64,000 nucleotides of DNA from DATJKD01 sp963834855 (GTDB taxonomy: Bacteria; Pseudomonadota; Gammaproteobacteria; Steroidobacterales; Steroidobacteraceae): contig CAWIDH010000027.1 in assembly GCA_963834855.1 (NCBI GenBank), forward strand, positions 124,001-188,000, in the 5' to 3' direction. Below, one piece after another: positions 62,851-64,000 of the stretch. Each line of letters starts with the position of its first letter. Position 1 is the stretch's first letter. The notes beneath the pieces are model-generated. The model worked only from the letters and a program-made list of their open reading frames with translations. It searched no databases and was not told the origin of the DNA. Both the position numbers and the translations under genes were made by a program.

Positions 62851-64000
62851 ATGGACTCGAAACTCCTCTCGCGTCGCGACCTCGAGTTCCTGCTGTACGA
62901 GTGGCTCGACGTCGAGCGGCTCTGCGCACGGCCGCGATTCGCCGACCATTCGCGCGAGACCTTCGATTCCGTCCTCGCGACGGCCGAGCGCATCGCGGTG
63001 CAGCTCTTCCTGCCGCACCGGCGCAAGGCGGATCTCGTCGAGCCGGCGCTCGACGGCGAGCATGTCCAGCTGCTGCCTGAGACGCTTGCGGCGCTGCGCG
63101 CCTTCGCGGACGCGGGGCTGCTTGCCGCGACGCTCGACTACGAGTTGGGCGGCATGCAGCTGCCGACGGTCGTGGACAAGGCGGCGTTCGCCTGGTTCTG
63201 CGCCGCGAACGTTGCGACCAGCGGCTACGCGCTGCTTACGATCGGCAATGCCAACCTGCTGCTCGCCCACGGCTCGCCGGCGCAGGTAGACGCCTTCGTG
63301 CGACCGATGCTGGCCGGCCGTGGCACGGGCACGATGTGCCTGTCCGAGCCGCAGGCGGGGTCCTCGCTCGCCGACGTCGCGACGCGCGCGGAGCCCGACG
63401 GCGAAAGCCCGCTCGGCGCGCGCTTCCGCCTGTACGGCAGCAAGATGTGGATCTCGGGCGGCGAGCACGAGCTCACGGACAACATCGTGCACCTCGTACT
63501 CGCGCGAGTCCGCGGCGCCGCGCCGGGCGTGAAGGGCATCTCGCTCTTCGCCGTGCCGAGGCGGCTCGTGACCGGGGATGGCACGCCGGGCGAGCGCAAC
63601 GACGTGGCGCTCGCCGGGCTCAATCACAAGATGGGCTACCACGGCATCGTGAACACGCTGCTCAGCTTCGGAGAAGGCCGGTTCCGTCCAGACGGGCGGG
63701 CGGGCGCCATCGGTTACCTCGTCGGTGAGCCGAACCAGGGTCTCGCCTGCATGTTCCACATGATGAACGAGGCGCGGATCGGCATCGGGCTCGGCGCCGC
63801 CGCCCTGGGCTATGCCGGATACCTCGAGTCGCTCGAGTACGCGCGCAATCGTCCGCAGGGCCGCCCGGTGGCTGCACGCGACCCGAATGCGGCGCCGGTC
63901 CCGATCATCGAGCACGCCGACGTGCGCCGGATGCTGCTCGCGCAGAAGGCGTACGTCGAGGCTGGCCTGGCGCTCGTCCTTTACTGCGCACGCCTGGTGG
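62851..64000 (+). CDS. Acyl-CoA dehydrogenase (DmdC-like), 3' end beyond the window
   Basis: The first 383 residues are present. The opening MDSKLLSRRDLEFLLYEWLD and HSRETFDSVLATAERIA match the long acyl-CoA dehydrogenase branch that includes 3-methylmercaptopropionyl-CoA dehydrogenases. The flavin/substrate region reads GTMCLSEPQAGSSLADVATR and YGSKMWISGGEHEL, followed by NHKMGYHGIVNT and FHMMNEARIGIGLGAAALGY. These enzymes oxidise acyl-CoA and pass electrons to ETF. In-frame ATGs at 62839 and 62842 are alternative starts; the family start favours 62851. Divergent from lysR before the M13 insertion. Confidence 0.88.
   Translation, partial: MDSKLLSRRDLEFLLYEWLDVERLCARPRFADHSRETFDSVLATAERIAVQLFLPHRRKADLVEPALDGEHVQLLPETLAALRAFADAGLLAATLDYELGGMQLPTVVDKAAFAWFCAANVATSGYALLTIGNANLLLAHGSPAQVDAFVRPMLAGRGTGTMCLSEPQAGSSLADVATRAEPDGESPLGARFRLYGSKMWISGGEHELTDNIVHLVLARVRGAAPGVKGISLFAVPRRLVTGDGTPGERNDVALAGLNHKMGYHGIVNTLLSFGEGRFRPDGRAGAIGYLVGEPNQGLACMFHMMNEARIGIGLGAAALGYAGYLESLEYARNRPQGRPVAARDPNAAPVPIIEHADVRRMLLAQKAYVEAGLALVLYCARLV

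Noticed and set aside
62767..63915. A 382-codon minus-strand open frame at the right end
   Set aside because: The plus strand reads as an acyl-CoA dehydrogenase throughout; the minus reading is Arg/His/Glu-rich noise.

Overview
This window looks like a chromosomal piece of a high-GC gammaproteobacterium near the Xanthomonadales/Nevskiales/Steroidobacter side of the class. The evidence is gene order: ffh-rpsP-rimM-trmD-rplS; clpS-clpA converging on infA-aat; trxB divergent from ftsK-lolA-rarA-serS; and a tRNA-Ser just after serS. About 50 protein genes and one tRNA can be supported. I see no rRNA, CRISPR array, complete insertion sequence or phage module. Taxonomy is inferred from protein look and synteny, not from a search.

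Layout. 0-6.4 kb: cytochrome-c-assembly-like fragment, SRP GTPase, ribosomal and tRNA/rRNA maturation genes, SppA, an acetyltransferase. 6.4-9.9 kb: threonine degradation (kbl-tdh) divergent from hslR and a queuosine-precursor transporter. 10-16 kb: two paralogous PD40 propeller proteins with different N-terminal modules, enclosing a truncated copy of the transporter gene, a secreted protein and a secreted cupin. 16-22 kb: type II secretion gspCDEF. 22-35.5 kb: housekeeping (ClpS/ClpA, IF-1, Aat, TrxB, FtsK, LolA, RarA, SerS), a sulfotransferase and tRNA-Ser. 35.5-37.7 kb: a gene-poor islet with a 90-bp direct repeat, a zinc-ribbon ORF and a tiny secreted cationic peptide gene. 37.7-55.4 kb: mostly exported or surface proteins (DUF3617, PafA-like phosphatase, PLD lipoprotein, META lipoprotein, CocE-type hydrolase, two PEP-CTERM proteins, an M16 pair, a siderophore receptor with a Fur-like box) plus xdhC-mocA and an amidohydrolase. 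55.5-60.6 kb: apparent operon lysR-M64 peptidase-MgtC/DUF4010-PrsW. 60.6-62.8 kb: an M13 peptidase gene framed by a direct repeat. 62.8-64 kb: an acyl-CoA dehydrogenase running off the end.

How they work together. ClpS, ClpA and Aat form the leucine N-degron route. GspC-F form the outer gate, ATPase and platform of a secretion machine whose pseudopilins are elsewhere; the many exported hydrolases are plausible clients. LolA/FtsK/RarA/SerS is a standard envelope/division/replication block.

Caution. At least nine genes, including serS and clpA, are broken by single-base indels, in eight cases with exactly one net extra base. Essential genes cannot all be broken, so I read most of these as assembly errors and annotate the reconstructed genes. 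The most interesting non-housekeeping signals are the swapped-module PD40 pair with its duplicated transporter debris, the direct-repeat-flanked M13 cassette, a dispersed 25-bp palindrome family, the tRNA-Ser islet, and a 17-bp-stem hairpin over the start of the amidohydrolase.
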